Shown one piece after another: positions 24,830 through 33,270 of a DNA stretch of 64,000 nucleotides; position 1 is the first letter of the stretch; the number at the start of each line of letters is the position of its first letter. Under the pieces are notes generated by a model, which was not told the origin of the DNA, did not search any database, and worked only from the letters and a program-made list of their open reading frames with translations. Both the position numbers and the translations under genes were made by a program. The stretch is from Pseudomonas sp. Ant30-3 (lineage in GTDB: Bacteria > Pseudomonadota > Gammaproteobacteria > Pseudomonadales > Pseudomonadaceae), in NCBI RefSeq assembly GCF_000690905.1, contig NZ_JMCL01000025.1, forward strand, positions 62,001-126,000, read 5' to 3'.

Positions 24830-24954
24830 AAAAGATCGCTGCCTCGCTTCGCTCGACAGCTGCTACAAAAAATCCCCCGCCGCGGGACCTGCAGGAATTG
24901 TAGGACTTGTAGGACTTGTAGGAGCTGTCGAGCGAAGCGAGGCTGCGATCTTTT
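24830..24954. repeat. Long inverted repeat of REP type
   Basis: The left arm 24830-24868 and right arm 24916-24954 are 39 bases each with two mismatches. The spacer of 47 bases includes short tandem units of GTAGGACTT near 24900-24918. The right arm overlaps the stop codon of cysQ. It lies between convergent genes and could fold into a very stable hairpin. Confidence 0.85.
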
Positions 24955-25786
24955 AACCTCTGCCCCGAGCCAACGCCAACAGCTTCCCCCGCCAGTTCGC
25001 CTTAGCCGGCAGCGCAAGAAAAAACTCATTCAACAACGACTCTCGCGCCGGATAGCTGAACGGTGCACCGCCAAGATCCAGCACCTCACCGCCAGCGCCT
25101 TCCAGCACACCCTGGGCGGCCGCCGTATCCCATTGCGAAGTCGGCGCCAAGCGCGGGTAGCAATCCGCAGCGCCTTCCGCCAACAGGCAGAACTTCAGCG
25201 AACTACCGATATTGGCCAATTTCAGTTCGCCCAGACTGGCACTCAACCCGGCAAGCAAACGCTCTTGCTCGGGACTTGAATGACGACGACTGGCGACAAC
25301 GGTAAAGGTCTCACCTGCGCCGGGTTCCGTGCGGACCTGAATGGGCATCGGTCCAGTGCCACCGTCACCCCGCCACGCACCCAACCCGGAGCCGCCGACA
25401 TAGAAGCGCCCGTTCGTCGGCATCGTCACCACACCAAATACCACCATCCCATGTTCGATCAGCGCGATGTTGACGGTAAATTCTTCACTGCCGGAAATGA
25501 ACTCCTTGGTGCCGTCCAAGGGATCGACCAGCCACCAGCGCTGCCAGCCGGCTCGAACACTCAAGGGAATGTCGGCGTCCTCTTCGGACAACACCGGAAT
25601 ACTCGGATCCAGCGCCGTCAGCCCGGCGAGAATCAGATGGTGGGCTGCCAGGTCGGCTGCCGTCACAGGGGAGTCATCGGATTTGGCGGTCACTTCGGTG
25701 TCAGTGCGCCAGAACGGCAGGATCGCCTCGCCAGCTTTTAGCGCCAGTTCGATAACCGGCGCCATCAACGGATGCGGGAAGTTCAT
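24953..25786 (-). CDS. cysQ: 3'(2'),5'-bisphosphate nucleotidase
   Basis: CysQ removes the 3' phosphate from PAP/PAPS in sulfate assimilation. The 277-residue protein has the lithium-sensitive phosphatase motifs: LSEEDAD, WWLVDPLDGTKEFI (metal-binding D-P-L-D-G-T) and WDTAAAQGVLEGAGG near the C-terminus (about 225-240). The start overlaps the nudE stop (ATGA). The stop codon lies inside a repeat arm. Confidence 0.95.
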   Translation of the reverse strand: MNFPHPLMAPVIELALKAGEAILPFWRTDTEVTAKSDDSPVTAADLAAHHLILAGLTALDPSIPVLSEEDADIPLSVRAGWQRWWLVDPLDGTKEFISGSEEFTVNIALIEHGMVVFGVVTMPTNGRFYVGGSGLGAWRGDGGTGPMPIQVRTEPGAGETFTVVASRRHSSPEQERLLAGLSASLGELKLANIGSSLKFCLLAEGAADCYPRLAPTSQWDTAAAQGVLEGAGGEVLDLGGAPFSYPARESLLNEFFLALPAKANWRGKLLALARGRG

Positions 25787-26349
25787 GGCAGGAAGACCCC
25801 ACGCTGAGTCAACAGATCACGGGCCAGATACAGCGCCGCCAAGGCCCGGCCCTCAGTGAATTTCGGATTTTGAGCCAGCGCCGACAATTCGCGCAGGTTG
25901 ATGGTCTCTACGCCCATCGGCTCCGGCTCGTCACCCTCGAGTCGTTCTTCGTACAAATCAGTGGCCAGCACCACCTGGATTTTCTGGCTCATGTAACCGG
26001 GTGACAACGACAGCTCGGTCAGATGTTCCAACTGCCGTGCGCCGTAGCCGGCTTCTTCCTTGAGCTCCCGCTCGGCCGCCGCCAGCACGTCTTCGCCAGG
26101 CTCGATCAAGCCTTTGGGCAACGACAGCTCATATTCATCGGTGCCACCGCAGTATTCCTCGACAAGCACCGCGTGATCCGCATCGAGCATCGCCACGATC
26201 ATTACCGCGCCATAACCGGCACCCTTGCCGACCAGCCGCTCGTAAGTCCGCTCAACACCATTGGAAAATCGCAACTTCAGCTCTTCTACGCAGAACAAAC
26301 GGCTGGTGGCGACAATCTCGCGGGCGAGGATGGTGGGTTTCTGGCGCAT
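25783..26349 (-). CDS. nudE: ADP compounds hydrolase (Nudix)
   Basis: NudE hydrolyses ADP-ribose, Ap3A and NADH-like pyrophosphates. The Nudix box GLIEPGEDVLAAAERELKEEAG is at about residues 81-102 in a 188-residue protein of normal length. The ATG at 26349 has AAGGAG 7 bases upstream. The nudE-cysQ order with overlapping stop/start is a familiar gammaproteobacterial pair. Confidence 0.94.
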   Translation of the reverse strand: MRQKPTILAREIVATSRLFCVEELKLRFSNGVERTYERLVGKGAGYGAVMIVAMLDADHAVLVEEYCGGTDEYELSLPKGLIEPGEDVLAAAERELKEEAGYGARQLEHLTELSLSPGYMSQKIQVVLATDLYEERLEGDEPEPMGVETINLRELSALAQNPKFTEGRALAALYLARDLLTQRGVFLP

Positions 26350-26440
26350 GAGCGGCTCCTTGGCGATAGCGGGTTACTATACCCGGCCTATCCTGATTGT
26401 TGATCCCGGATATCTTTTTTAGCGCTGGAGAAGTTTTTTT

Positions 26441-27103
26441 ATGGCCGCCCTGCCCTGGCACGACATTGACACCGTTCTGTTGGACATGGACGGCACGTTG
26501 CTCGACCTGCATTTCGACAACCATTTCTGGTTGGAGCACCTGCCTCAGCGCTACGCCGAGTTGCATGGGGTGAGCCGGGCAATGGCCGAAATGGAGTTGC
26601 AGCCGCTGTTCGAAAGGCATGCCGGTCAGTTGCAATGGTATTGCCTGGACTTCTGGAGTGCCGAGCTGAAGCTTTCGGTGCGCGAGCTGAAACTGGAAAC
26701 AGCTCACTTGATCGCGCTCCGCCCGGACGCCGACACCTTTCTTGCGGCGATCAAAAAGGCCGGCAAGCGCGTGGTGATGATCACCAATGCGCACCGTGAT
26801 TCTCTGTCATTGAAACTGGAAAGGATCGAGCTGGCGCCGTACTTCGAGCGGCTGATCAGCTCTCACGACTACGGCTTCCCCAAGGAAAGCCCGCAGTTCT
26901 GGGACGCCTTGCAGGCAGACCTCGATTTCGACCCGGCCCGCAGCCTGTTTATCGACGACACCTTACCGATCCTGCGCAGTGCGCGGGAGTTTGGCGTGGC
27001 GCATTTATTGGCTGTGAGTGAGCCGGATAGCCGTAAAGGGCCGAAGGACACGGGGGAGTTTGGAGCAGTGGGTGATTACCGGGATTTGGTCGCGGGTCTT
27101 TAG
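26441..27103 (+). CDS. yrfG: GMP/IMP nucleotidase (HAD family)
   Basis: This 220-residue HAD phosphatase has motif I LLDMDGTLLDL (D at about 15 and 17), motif II MITNAH, the lysine region DYGFPKESPQFW and motif IV LFIDDTLPIL. It matches YrfG, which dephosphorylates GMP and IMP. It is divergent from nudE, the usual arrangement in gammaproteobacteria. Start ATG at 26441 with a GGAGAAG site. Confidence 0.92.
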   Translation: MAALPWHDIDTVLLDMDGTLLDLHFDNHFWLEHLPQRYAELHGVSRAMAEMELQPLFERHAGQLQWYCLDFWSAELKLSVRELKLETAHLIALRPDADTFLAAIKKAGKRVVMITNAHRDSLSLKLERIELAPYFERLISSHDYGFPKESPQFWDALQADLDFDPARSLFIDDTLPILRSAREFGVAHLLAVSEPDSRKGPKDTGEFGAVGDYRDLVAGL

Positions 27104-27117
27104 TCCGAGTGAGCAGC

Positions 27118-27169
27118 ATCGCGGGCAAGCCTTGCCTCTATACCCTAGGGAGCAAGGCTTGCCCGCGAT
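27118..27169. repeat. REP-type inverted repeat between convergent genes
   Basis: The arms ATCGCGGGCAAGCCTTGC and its complement (27118-27135, 27152-27169) enclose a 16-base centre. The core ATCGCGGGCAAGC is shared with the repeat at 59783. It may also act as a transcription end between yrfG and the LysM gene. Confidence 0.8.
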
Positions 27170-27189
27170 CGCTTTCACGCGAAATTAAA

Positions 27190-27639
27190 TTACTCAGGAA
27201 TACGCAAGGACTGCCCTGGGTAAATCTTGTTCACATCCTTGAGCATCGGCTTGTTGGCGTCGAAGATCTTTTGATACTTGTTGGCATCGCCATAAACGCG
27301 CAAAGAAATCGCACTGAGGGTGTCGCCCTTTTCGACCACCACAAACTTGGCCGCAACAACTACTGGCCCGGTCACAGTGATCTGGTCATCAACACCGCTG
27401 ATACCGGCCACGTTACCCAGCGCCAGAAGGATTTTCTCCTTCTCCTCCTGACTGGTCGCTTCGCCTGTAGCGATGACTTTCTCGCCCTCGACTTTCACCT
27501 GAATCTTGGAAGTGTCGATACCTGTGAGGGCATCCTTGACGTGCTTGGTCAACTTCTCGCTGTTGGCTTCGGCCTTGTCGGGCGTCAACGCATCGAGGAT
27601 TTTTTCACCTGCATCTTTCAAAAAGCTGAAAAGGCTCAT
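27190..27639 (-). CDS. kbp: BON-LysM protein, potassium-binding Kbp/YgaU-like
   Basis: The 149-residue protein begins MSLFSFLKDAGEKILDAL, has a BON domain (about 20-90, with NVAGISGVDDQITV) and a C-terminal LysM domain (about 97-148, FVVVEKGDTLSAISLRVYG to PGQSLRIP). This domain pair and length match YgaU/Kbp, a cytoplasmic K+-binding protein of E. coli. There is no signal peptide. I use the ATG at 27639 with AAGGAGA upstream; an open extension of 33 codons has no site. Confidence 0.88.
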   Translation of the reverse strand: MSLFSFLKDAGEKILDALTPDKAEANSEKLTKHVKDALTGIDTSKIQVKVEGEKVIATGEATSQEEKEKILLALGNVAGISGVDDQITVTGPVVVAAKFVVVEKGDTLSAISLRVYGDANKYQKIFDANKPMLKDVNKIYPGQSLRIPE

Positions 27640-27777
27640 CGTGTGCTCTCCTTGGTAATTAAGTGTCCGGACGCAAGAGACTAGACCAACCCTGCAATGC
27701 GCGGTTCCAAACCGATCAATGACGTCCGTCCGGTGCAAGCGCTAGAATCCGTTCCTCACCGCACCCATGGAGCGAAG

Positions 27778-28665
27778 ATGGACATCAAGCAGCTCAAATT
27801 CCTCATCGCTCTCGACGAAACCCGCCATTTCGGCCAGGCCGCCGCACGCTGTCACATCACTCAGCCGACCCTGTCCATGCGTCTGCGCAGCCTTGAAGAA
27901 GAACTCGAATTGCCCCTGGTCAATCGCGGCCAGCGCTTTGAAAGTTTCACGGCGCCGGGCGAGCGTGTTCTGGCATGGGCGCGCACGGTGCTGGCGGCCT
28001 ACGATGGATTGCAAGCCGAGGCCGCCGCGTGTCGCGGCAATCTGGTCGGCACATTGCGTCTAGGGGTGGTGCCGCTGTCGAGTTTCGATCCGTTGCTGTT
28101 GATGCAACGGCTGCACACCGAGCACCCGAATCTGCGCTTTGAATTGTCGGCGTTGAGTTCCGAGCAGATCCTCGAACAACTGGCCAACAATCGTCTGGAC
28201 CTTGGCGTGTCGTACCTGGATAGGCTGGACGGCGAGCGCTTTGACTCGCTGGCCTTCAGCGAAACCCGTATGGGCCTGCTTTATGATCAACGTTTCTTCA
28301 GCTTCAGCGACGCACCGCTGAGTTGGGAAGCGTTGATCGAGTTGCCGTTGGGCATGCTGACCAGCGGCATGCATTTCCGCCAGTCCATTGACCACAATTT
28401 TCACAGCCGTGGGCTGACTCCGCAGCCTCTGCTGCAGACCGACGCCGTGCATCAACTGTTACAAGCCGTACACGGTGGCTTGTGCTGCGCCGTGATGCCA
28501 CTGGACGGAGGCCTGGAAAATCTCACCGATCACTTGCGCTTGCAGCCTATCGAAAACGCGCAAACCCTCGCCAGGCTAGGGTTGATCATGCGCCGCAGCG
28601 CCCCACGCTCAGCGCTGGCGGAGGCATGTTTTGCGCTCTATCAGAAATCGCCAGCAGACTCTTGA
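27778..28665 (+). CDS. LysR-family transcriptional regulator
   Basis: The 295-residue protein has the LysR helix-turn-helix at its start (MDIKQLKFLIALDETRHFG, AAARCHITQPTLSMRLRSLE). The substrate-binding domain begins near residue 90 (GTLRLGVVPLSSFDP). The ATG at 27778 has a GGAG site. It lies upstream of fdhD and the formate dehydrogenase-like gene on the same strand, with 94 bases between, so it may control them; this is positional inference. Confidence 0.9.
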   Translation: MDIKQLKFLIALDETRHFGQAAARCHITQPTLSMRLRSLEEELELPLVNRGQRFESFTAPGERVLAWARTVLAAYDGLQAEAAACRGNLVGTLRLGVVPLSSFDPLLLMQRLHTEHPNLRFELSALSSEQILEQLANNRLDLGVSYLDRLDGERFDSLAFSETRMGLLYDQRFFSFSDAPLSWEALIELPLGMLTSGMHFRQSIDHNFHSRGLTPQPLLQTDAVHQLLQAVHGGLCCAVMPLDGGLENLTDHLRLQPIENAQTLARLGLIMRRSAPRSALAEACFALYQKSPADS

Positions 28666-28759
28666 TCGACGTCATCTATCGGTACATCAGTATTAGCGAT
28701 TAGACGCGACCTATTGACGCGCCTAGGCTTGAAGCTGACCAAACCGTCGGTGATGCCTC

Positions 28760-29593
28760 ATGAACGCCAAGCGCCCTGCCTGCGCGACGCCAGCCCTTGA
28801 AACGCCCGCTGCCAGCCAGACTTACAGCTATTGCGACCTGCAACACATCGATTCAGCCAGCACCGAGCTGGCCGAAGAAGTGGCGTTGGCGATTGCCTAT
28901 AACGGCATCAGTCAGGCTGTAATGCTGGTGACACCGACGGATCTTGAAGACTTTATCGTCGGCTTCAGCCTCGGCAGCGGCATTATCGAAGATCCCACCA
29001 ATATCTACGACCTGCAGCTCAGCGGCTCAGGCTCGGCGCAATACGCGCAAGTGACCATTGCCAATCGCGCCTTCTGGAACCTCAAACAACAGCGTCGGCA
29101 ACTGGCCGGCACCAGTGGTTGCGGGCTGTGCGGCGTGGAAGCGGTCGAGCAAGCATTGCCCGATCTCAAGGTGCTGCCCGGTTCGCCACTGCCGCCGGCT
29201 GAATGGCTCGATGGATTGCGACAGCGCATCGGTGCGTTCCAGCCACTGGGCCAGCATTGTGGCGCGGTGCATGCGGCGGTGTTCATGAATGCCGAGGGCG
29301 AGTTGTTGCTTGGCCGTGAAGACATCGGTCGACACAACGCCCTCGACAAGCTGATCGGCGGGCTGATTCGCCAGAACATCCCCACTGCCGGCGGCCTGGC
29401 GATTGTCACCAGCCGATGCAGCCTCGAACTGATTCAGAAAGTATTGCGCGCAGGTATTCAGACCCTGGTCAGCCTGTCGTCGCCCACGGGCCTTGCCGTG
29501 CAGTGGGCCCGTCGCCACAACCTCAATCTCATCCACCTGCCGCAGAAAAGTGCGCCGCGGGTCTACAGCCCAGCGTTGGAGAAACAAGCGTGA
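28760..29593 (+). CDS. fdhD: Formate dehydrogenase accessory sulfurtransferase
   Basis: FdhD moves sulfur to the molybdenum cofactor so that formate dehydrogenase becomes active. The 277-residue protein has the conserved GTSGCGLCG loop with the sulfur-carrying cysteines C121 and C124, plus EDIGRHNALDKL and VTSRCSLELIQK. It overlaps the following molybdoenzyme gene (GTGA), which makes that enzyme its likely client. Confidence 0.95.
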   Translation: MNAKRPACATPALETPAASQTYSYCDLQHIDSASTELAEEVALAIAYNGISQAVMLVTPTDLEDFIVGFSLGSGIIEDPTNIYDLQLSGSGSAQYAQVTIANRAFWNLKQQRRQLAGTSGCGLCGVEAVEQALPDLKVLPGSPLPPAEWLDGLRQRIGAFQPLGQHCGAVHAAVFMNAEGELLLGREDIGRHNALDKLIGGLIRQNIPTAGGLAIVTSRCSLELIQKVLRAGIQTLVSLSSPTGLAVQWARRHNLNLIHLPQKSAPRVYSPALEKQA

Positions 29594-31938
29594 GTCAACA
29601 TCGTCAAGCCGACCAGAAACCCGTCCCCCGCTACAAGCCCTACAAAGGCCCGGCCGGCGGCTGGGGCGCACTGATCAGTGTCGCCCAAGCCTGGTTGACC
29701 AGCGATAACGCGCTGAAAAACCTGCGCATCATGCTCAAGACCAACCAGAACGGCGGCTTCGACTGCCCCGGTTGTGCCTGGGGCGATTCTCCCGAAAAAG
29801 GCATGGTGATGTTCTGTGAGAACGGCGCCAAAGCGGTGAATTGGGAAGCGACCAAGCGCCGCGTCGACAGTGCGTTTTTTGCCAAACACAGCGTCAGTTC
29901 TTTGCTGGAACAGAGTGACTACTGGCTGGAATATCAGGGCCGGCTGACCGAACCGTTGAGCTATGACGCTGAAACCGATCGTTACAAGCCGATCAGTTGG
30001 GAAGCGGCATTCGCCTTGATCGCCAGACATTTGCAGGGCCTGTCGAGCCCGAACCAGGCCGAGTTCTACACCTCAGGGCGTGCCAGCAACGAGGCCGCGT
30101 ACCTCTATCAATTGTTCGTGCGCACCTTCGGCACCAATAACTTTCCTGATTGCTCGAACATGTGCCATGAGGCCAGTGGCGTAGCGTTGGCGCAAAGCGT
30201 TGGCGTCGGCAAAGGCACGGTGACCTTTAACGACTTCGAACACGCTGATGCCATTTTCGTTTGGGGTCAGAACCCTGGCACCAACCATCCGCGGATGCTC
30301 GAACCGCTGCGCGAAGCGGTGAAACGCGGTGCTCAAGTGGTGTGTGTCAACCCGCTGAAAGAGCGTGGCCTGGAGCGGTTCCAGCATCCGCAGCACCCGA
30401 TCGAAATGCTCACCAACGGTGACAAGCCGACCAACACTGCGTATTTCCGCCCGGCATTGGGCGGCGATATGGCCGTGCTGCGCGGTATGGCCAAGTTTCT
30501 CCTGCAGTGGGAGCGCGAAGCGCAGAAGACTGGCGCGCCGGCCGTGTTCGATCACGACTTCCTCAACGAACACAGCGTTAACGTTCTGGAATACCTCGGC
30601 GTGATTGATGACACGCCGTGGGAGCAGATCGTCGAGCAGTCCGGTCTGCCGCTGGTGGAGATCGAGCAAGCGGCGCGCATGTACGCCAAGGGCAAGAATG
30701 TGATCATGTGCTGGGCGATGGGTATCACCCAGCACCGCCATTCGGTGGCGACCATTCAGGAAATCGCCAACCTGATGCTGCTGCGCGGCAACATTGGCCG
30801 GCCCGGCGCCGGTCTGTGCCCGGTGCGTGGCCACAGCAACGTGCAGGGCGACCGCACGATGGGCATCAATGAGCGTCCGCCGGTGGCGTTCCTTGATTCT
30901 CTTGAACGGCGCTTCCAGTTCAAGGTGCCGCGTGACAATGGACATAACGTCGTCGAGGCGATCCACGCCATGGCCGATGGCCGCGCGAACGTGTTCATCG
31001 GTCTGGGTGGCAACTTCGCCCAGGCGACTCCGGACAGCCATCGCACCTTCAAGGCACTGACCAACTGCGACCTGACGGTGCAGATCAGCACCAAACTCAA
31101 CCGCAGTCATCTGGCCCACGGCAAGGAAGCGCTGATCCTGCCGTGCCTGGGTCGTACCGATATCGATATCCAGACCGAAGGCGCGCAAGCGGTGACCGTG
31201 GAAGATTCGTTCAGCATGGTTCACGCCTCCAACGGTCAGTTGCAGCCGCTGTCGAACCAGATGCGCTCCGAACCGTGGATCATTGCCGGCATTGCTGCTG
31301 CGACGCTGGGCAGCAAACCGGTGGACTGGAACTGGCTGGTGGCCGATTACAGTCGCATCCGCGACCTGATCGCCGACACCATTGCGGGCTTCAAGGAGTT
31401 CAACGAAAAGATCAAGCACCCGGGCGGTTTTTACCTGGGCAACAGCGCCGGCGCCCGTCGCTGGAACACGCCGTCGGGTCGCGCCAATTTCCGTCCCAAC
31501 ATGCTGCCTGAAGACCTGGTGCACGAACGCACCCGCGCCACCGGCGCTCTGCCGGACCTGATCATGCAGTCGATGCGTTCCCACGATCAGTACAACACCA
31601 CTATCTATGGCCTCGACGACCGTTATCGCGGGGTTAAAGGCCAGCGAGATGTGTTGTTTGTGAACGAGGCGGACATTATTCGCCTGGGCTTCAAACCGGG
31701 ACAGAAGGCCGATATCGTTTCAATCTGGGACGATGGCCGTGAGCGCCGGGTGAAAGGCTTCACATTGCTGGCGTTTGATATTCCAGCGGGACAGGCGGCT
31801 GCGTATTACCCGGAAGTGAATCCGTTGGTGCCGCTGGAAAGCACGGGGGATGGCAGTCATACGCCAACGTCGAAGTTTGTAGCGATTCGGCTGGAGGCGG
31901 CGAGTGAGAGCGGTTTGATCATGGCCAAATCGGCTTGA
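29590..31938 (+). CDS. FdhF/YdeP-family molybdopterin oxidoreductase
   Basis: A 782-residue molybdenum-bis-MGD enzyme of the formate dehydrogenase alpha-subunit-like YdeP family. It starts at GTG 29590, behind GGAGA and overlapping fdhD. An N-terminal CPGCAW pair is followed by the molybdopterin domains with TSGRASNEAAYLYQLFVRTFG, the NMCHEASG loop carrying the likely metal-ligand Cys, VRGHSNVQGDRTMG and the dinucleotide-binding C-terminal domain. The classical [4Fe-4S] CxxC-x3-C motif is not evident near the N-terminus, as in YdeP homologues. Partner subunits are absent, so the electron acceptor is unknown. Confidence 0.88.
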   Translation: MSQHRQADQKPVPRYKPYKGPAGGWGALISVAQAWLTSDNALKNLRIMLKTNQNGGFDCPGCAWGDSPEKGMVMFCENGAKAVNWEATKRRVDSAFFAKHSVSSLLEQSDYWLEYQGRLTEPLSYDAETDRYKPISWEAAFALIARHLQGLSSPNQAEFYTSGRASNEAAYLYQLFVRTFGTNNFPDCSNMCHEASGVALAQSVGVGKGTVTFNDFEHADAIFVWGQNPGTNHPRMLEPLREAVKRGAQVVCVNPLKERGLERFQHPQHPIEMLTNGDKPTNTAYFRPALGGDMAVLRGMAKFLLQWEREAQKTGAPAVFDHDFLNEHSVNVLEYLGVIDDTPWEQIVEQSGLPLVEIEQAARMYAKGKNVIMCWAMGITQHRHSVATIQEIANLMLLRGNIGRPGAGLCPVRGHSNVQGDRTMGINERPPVAFLDSLERRFQFKVPRDNGHNVVEAIHAMADGRANVFIGLGGNFAQATPDSHRTFKALTNCDLTVQISTKLNRSHLAHGKEALILPCLGRTDIDIQTEGAQAVTVEDSFSMVHASNGQLQPLSNQMRSEPWIIAGIAAATLGSKPVDWNWLVADYSRIRDLIADTIAGFKEFNEKIKHPGGFYLGNSAGARRWNTPSGRANFRPNMLPEDLVHERTRATGALPDLIMQSMRSHDQYNTTIYGLDDRYRGVKGQRDVLFVNEADIIRLGFKPGQKADIVSIWDDGRERRVKGFTLLAFDIPAGQAAAYYPEVNPLVPLESTGDGSHTPTSKFVAIRLEAASESGLIMAKSA

Positions 31939-32018
31939 TGCGATAGCAGGCTTGGCCTGTTTGCGGCTCCTACGGGTTGGATACCAGAACCATTCGAATG
32001 CTTTTCTATCGCCCACAA

Positions 32019-32050
32019 AAAAGGCCGTTTTTTCACAAAAACGGCCTTTC
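32019..32050 (+). terminator. Terminator after the molybdoenzyme gene
   Basis: The stem AAAGGCCGTTTT / AAAACGGCCTTT (32020-32031, 32038-32049) lies 80 bases past the stop. The arms themselves supply the A and T runs. Confidence 0.7.
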
Positions 32051-32204
32051 CGAAGTAGTTAAAGACCGACAAAAAACACTTAAGTTCCCCAGTTAAAACA
32101 GTAACTTATAGAATTGTGTACAAGTCGTGTTACTCGTCGGATTTCGATTGTCACAATCATAAGATCGCCTCAGGATCGCGTCGTCATCCCCTTGAGGTTT
32201 CTCT

Positions 32205-32687
32205 ATGAAGTTCTCCTCGATTCTCTTGTTGTCCCTTGGCCTGGTCAGTGGTTTCGCATCTGCAGGCGGCACCACCGAAGCAGGCGTGGGCGGCGCATTG
32301 GGCGGGGTTTTGGGCTCGGTCGTCGGTCAGTCGTTAGGCGGCAATACAGGCTCCACCATTGGCGCAGCCTTGGGCGGCGCGGGTGGTAGCGCAGTCGGCG
32401 CAGACAAACGCAGCCGTGGCGAAGCCGCTATTGGCGGTGCGCTGGGCGCAGCAGGCGGTAACGTGGTCGGTCGTAGCCTGGGCGGCAGCACCGGCAGCCT
32501 GATCGGTTCCGCAGCAGGCGGCGGCGCCGGTGGCGCGCTGGGCAACTACATGGGTAATAAAAGCGACGCTGACGATGATCGACGCTCCCATCGTGGTGGC
32601 GATCGTCGCTACTACCGAGATGGCCACCCCGGCCGCGGTCATGCTTACGGGCATCGCAAGCACAAGAAGCACTATCGTCATGATTGA
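32205..32687 (+). CDS. Exported glycine-zipper protein
   Basis: The 160-residue precursor has a signal peptide (MKFSSILLLSLGLVSGFASA) followed by about 90 residues of glycine-zipper repeats (for example GGALGGVLGSVVGQSLGG). A charged tail rich in His, Arg and Asp ends GHRKHKKHYRHD. Such proteins insert into or associate with the outer membrane or periplasmic assemblies. No enzyme motif is present. The ATG has a GAGGT site. The His-rich tail may bind metal, which is speculative. Confidence 0.8.
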   Translation: MKFSSILLLSLGLVSGFASAGGTTEAGVGGALGGVLGSVVGQSLGGNTGSTIGAALGGAGGSAVGADKRSRGEAAIGGALGAAGGNVVGRSLGGSTGSLIGSAAGGGAGGALGNYMGNKSDADDDRRSHRGGDRRYYRDGHPGRGHAYGHRKHKKHYRHD

Positions 32688-32715
32688 GTCTTGATCACCC
32701 GTTGACGAGTAAATA

Positions 32716-32748
32716 AAAATCGCAGCCCCCGGGCTGCGATTTTTTTTG
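32716..32748. terminator. Bidirectional terminator
   Basis: The stem AATCGCAGCCC / GGGCTGCGATT (32718-32728, 32731-32741) has an A-rich left flank and T-run on the right, between convergent genes. Confidence 0.85.
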
Positions 32749-32752
32749 CCGG

Positions 32753-33184
32753 TCAAATCACCAAGCGTTCAAGTGCCGTTCGTAAACCAGCCGGAATCGC
32801 GACCGGCTGATTCGACGCACGATCCACAAACACATGCACGAAGCGACCCGCTGCGCAGGCTTCAGCCTCACCGAACTTGAATACCGCCAACTCGTACTGC
32901 ACCGAACTGTTTCCCAGCTTGCCGACGCGCAAGCCGATCTCTATCCGATCCGGAAAGGCAATTGAGGCGAAGTAATCACAGGCTGAACTCACCACAAAAC
33001 CGACTACTTCGCCGTCATGGATATCAAGCCCACCGACCTCGATCAGGTAAGTGTTCACAGCCGTGTCGAAGAAACTGTAATAGGTGACATTATTGATGTG
33101 GCCGTAAGCATCGTTGTCGTGCCAGCGCGTAGTGACCGGCTGGAAATGCGGGTAATCGGAACGTTGCGGCATGGGGTTGGACAT
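32753..33184 (-). CDS. Acyl-CoA thioesterase (4HBT hotdog)
   Basis: The 143-residue protein has the 4-hydroxybenzoyl-CoA thioesterase signature TTRWHDNDAYGHINNVTYYSFFDTAVN (about 14-40), including the catalytic Asp in WHDND. It would hydrolyse short- or medium-chain acyl-CoA. Start is the ATG at 33184; a TTG one codon upstream is possible. It lies downstream of the hydroxyacyl-CoA dehydrogenase gene on the same strand, which fits a fatty-acid or carnitine-type acyl-CoA role. Confidence 0.9.
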   Translation of the reverse strand: MSNPMPQRSDYPHFQPVTTRWHDNDAYGHINNVTYYSFFDTAVNTYLIEVGGLDIHDGEVVGFVVSSACDYFASIAFPDRIEIGLRVGKLGNSSVQYELAVFKFGEAEACAAGRFVHVFVDRASNQPVAIPAGLRTALERLVI

Positions 33185-33270
33185 CAATGTCTGTTCCAGA
33201 AGTGGGATGGCATTCCAAGGCAGGCCGCGGCGGATCTTTCGCGAACCTGCCGGCGACGGCGTTATTACAT

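Noticed and set aside
24893..24920. Variable-number tandem repeat
   Set aside because: Only about two to three units of nine bases; better explained as the loop region of the large inverted repeat.
29416..29589. Upstream start for the molybdoenzyme
   Set aside because: The added 58 residues are an out-of-frame reading of fdhD; GTG at 29590 has a GGAGA site and the family start.
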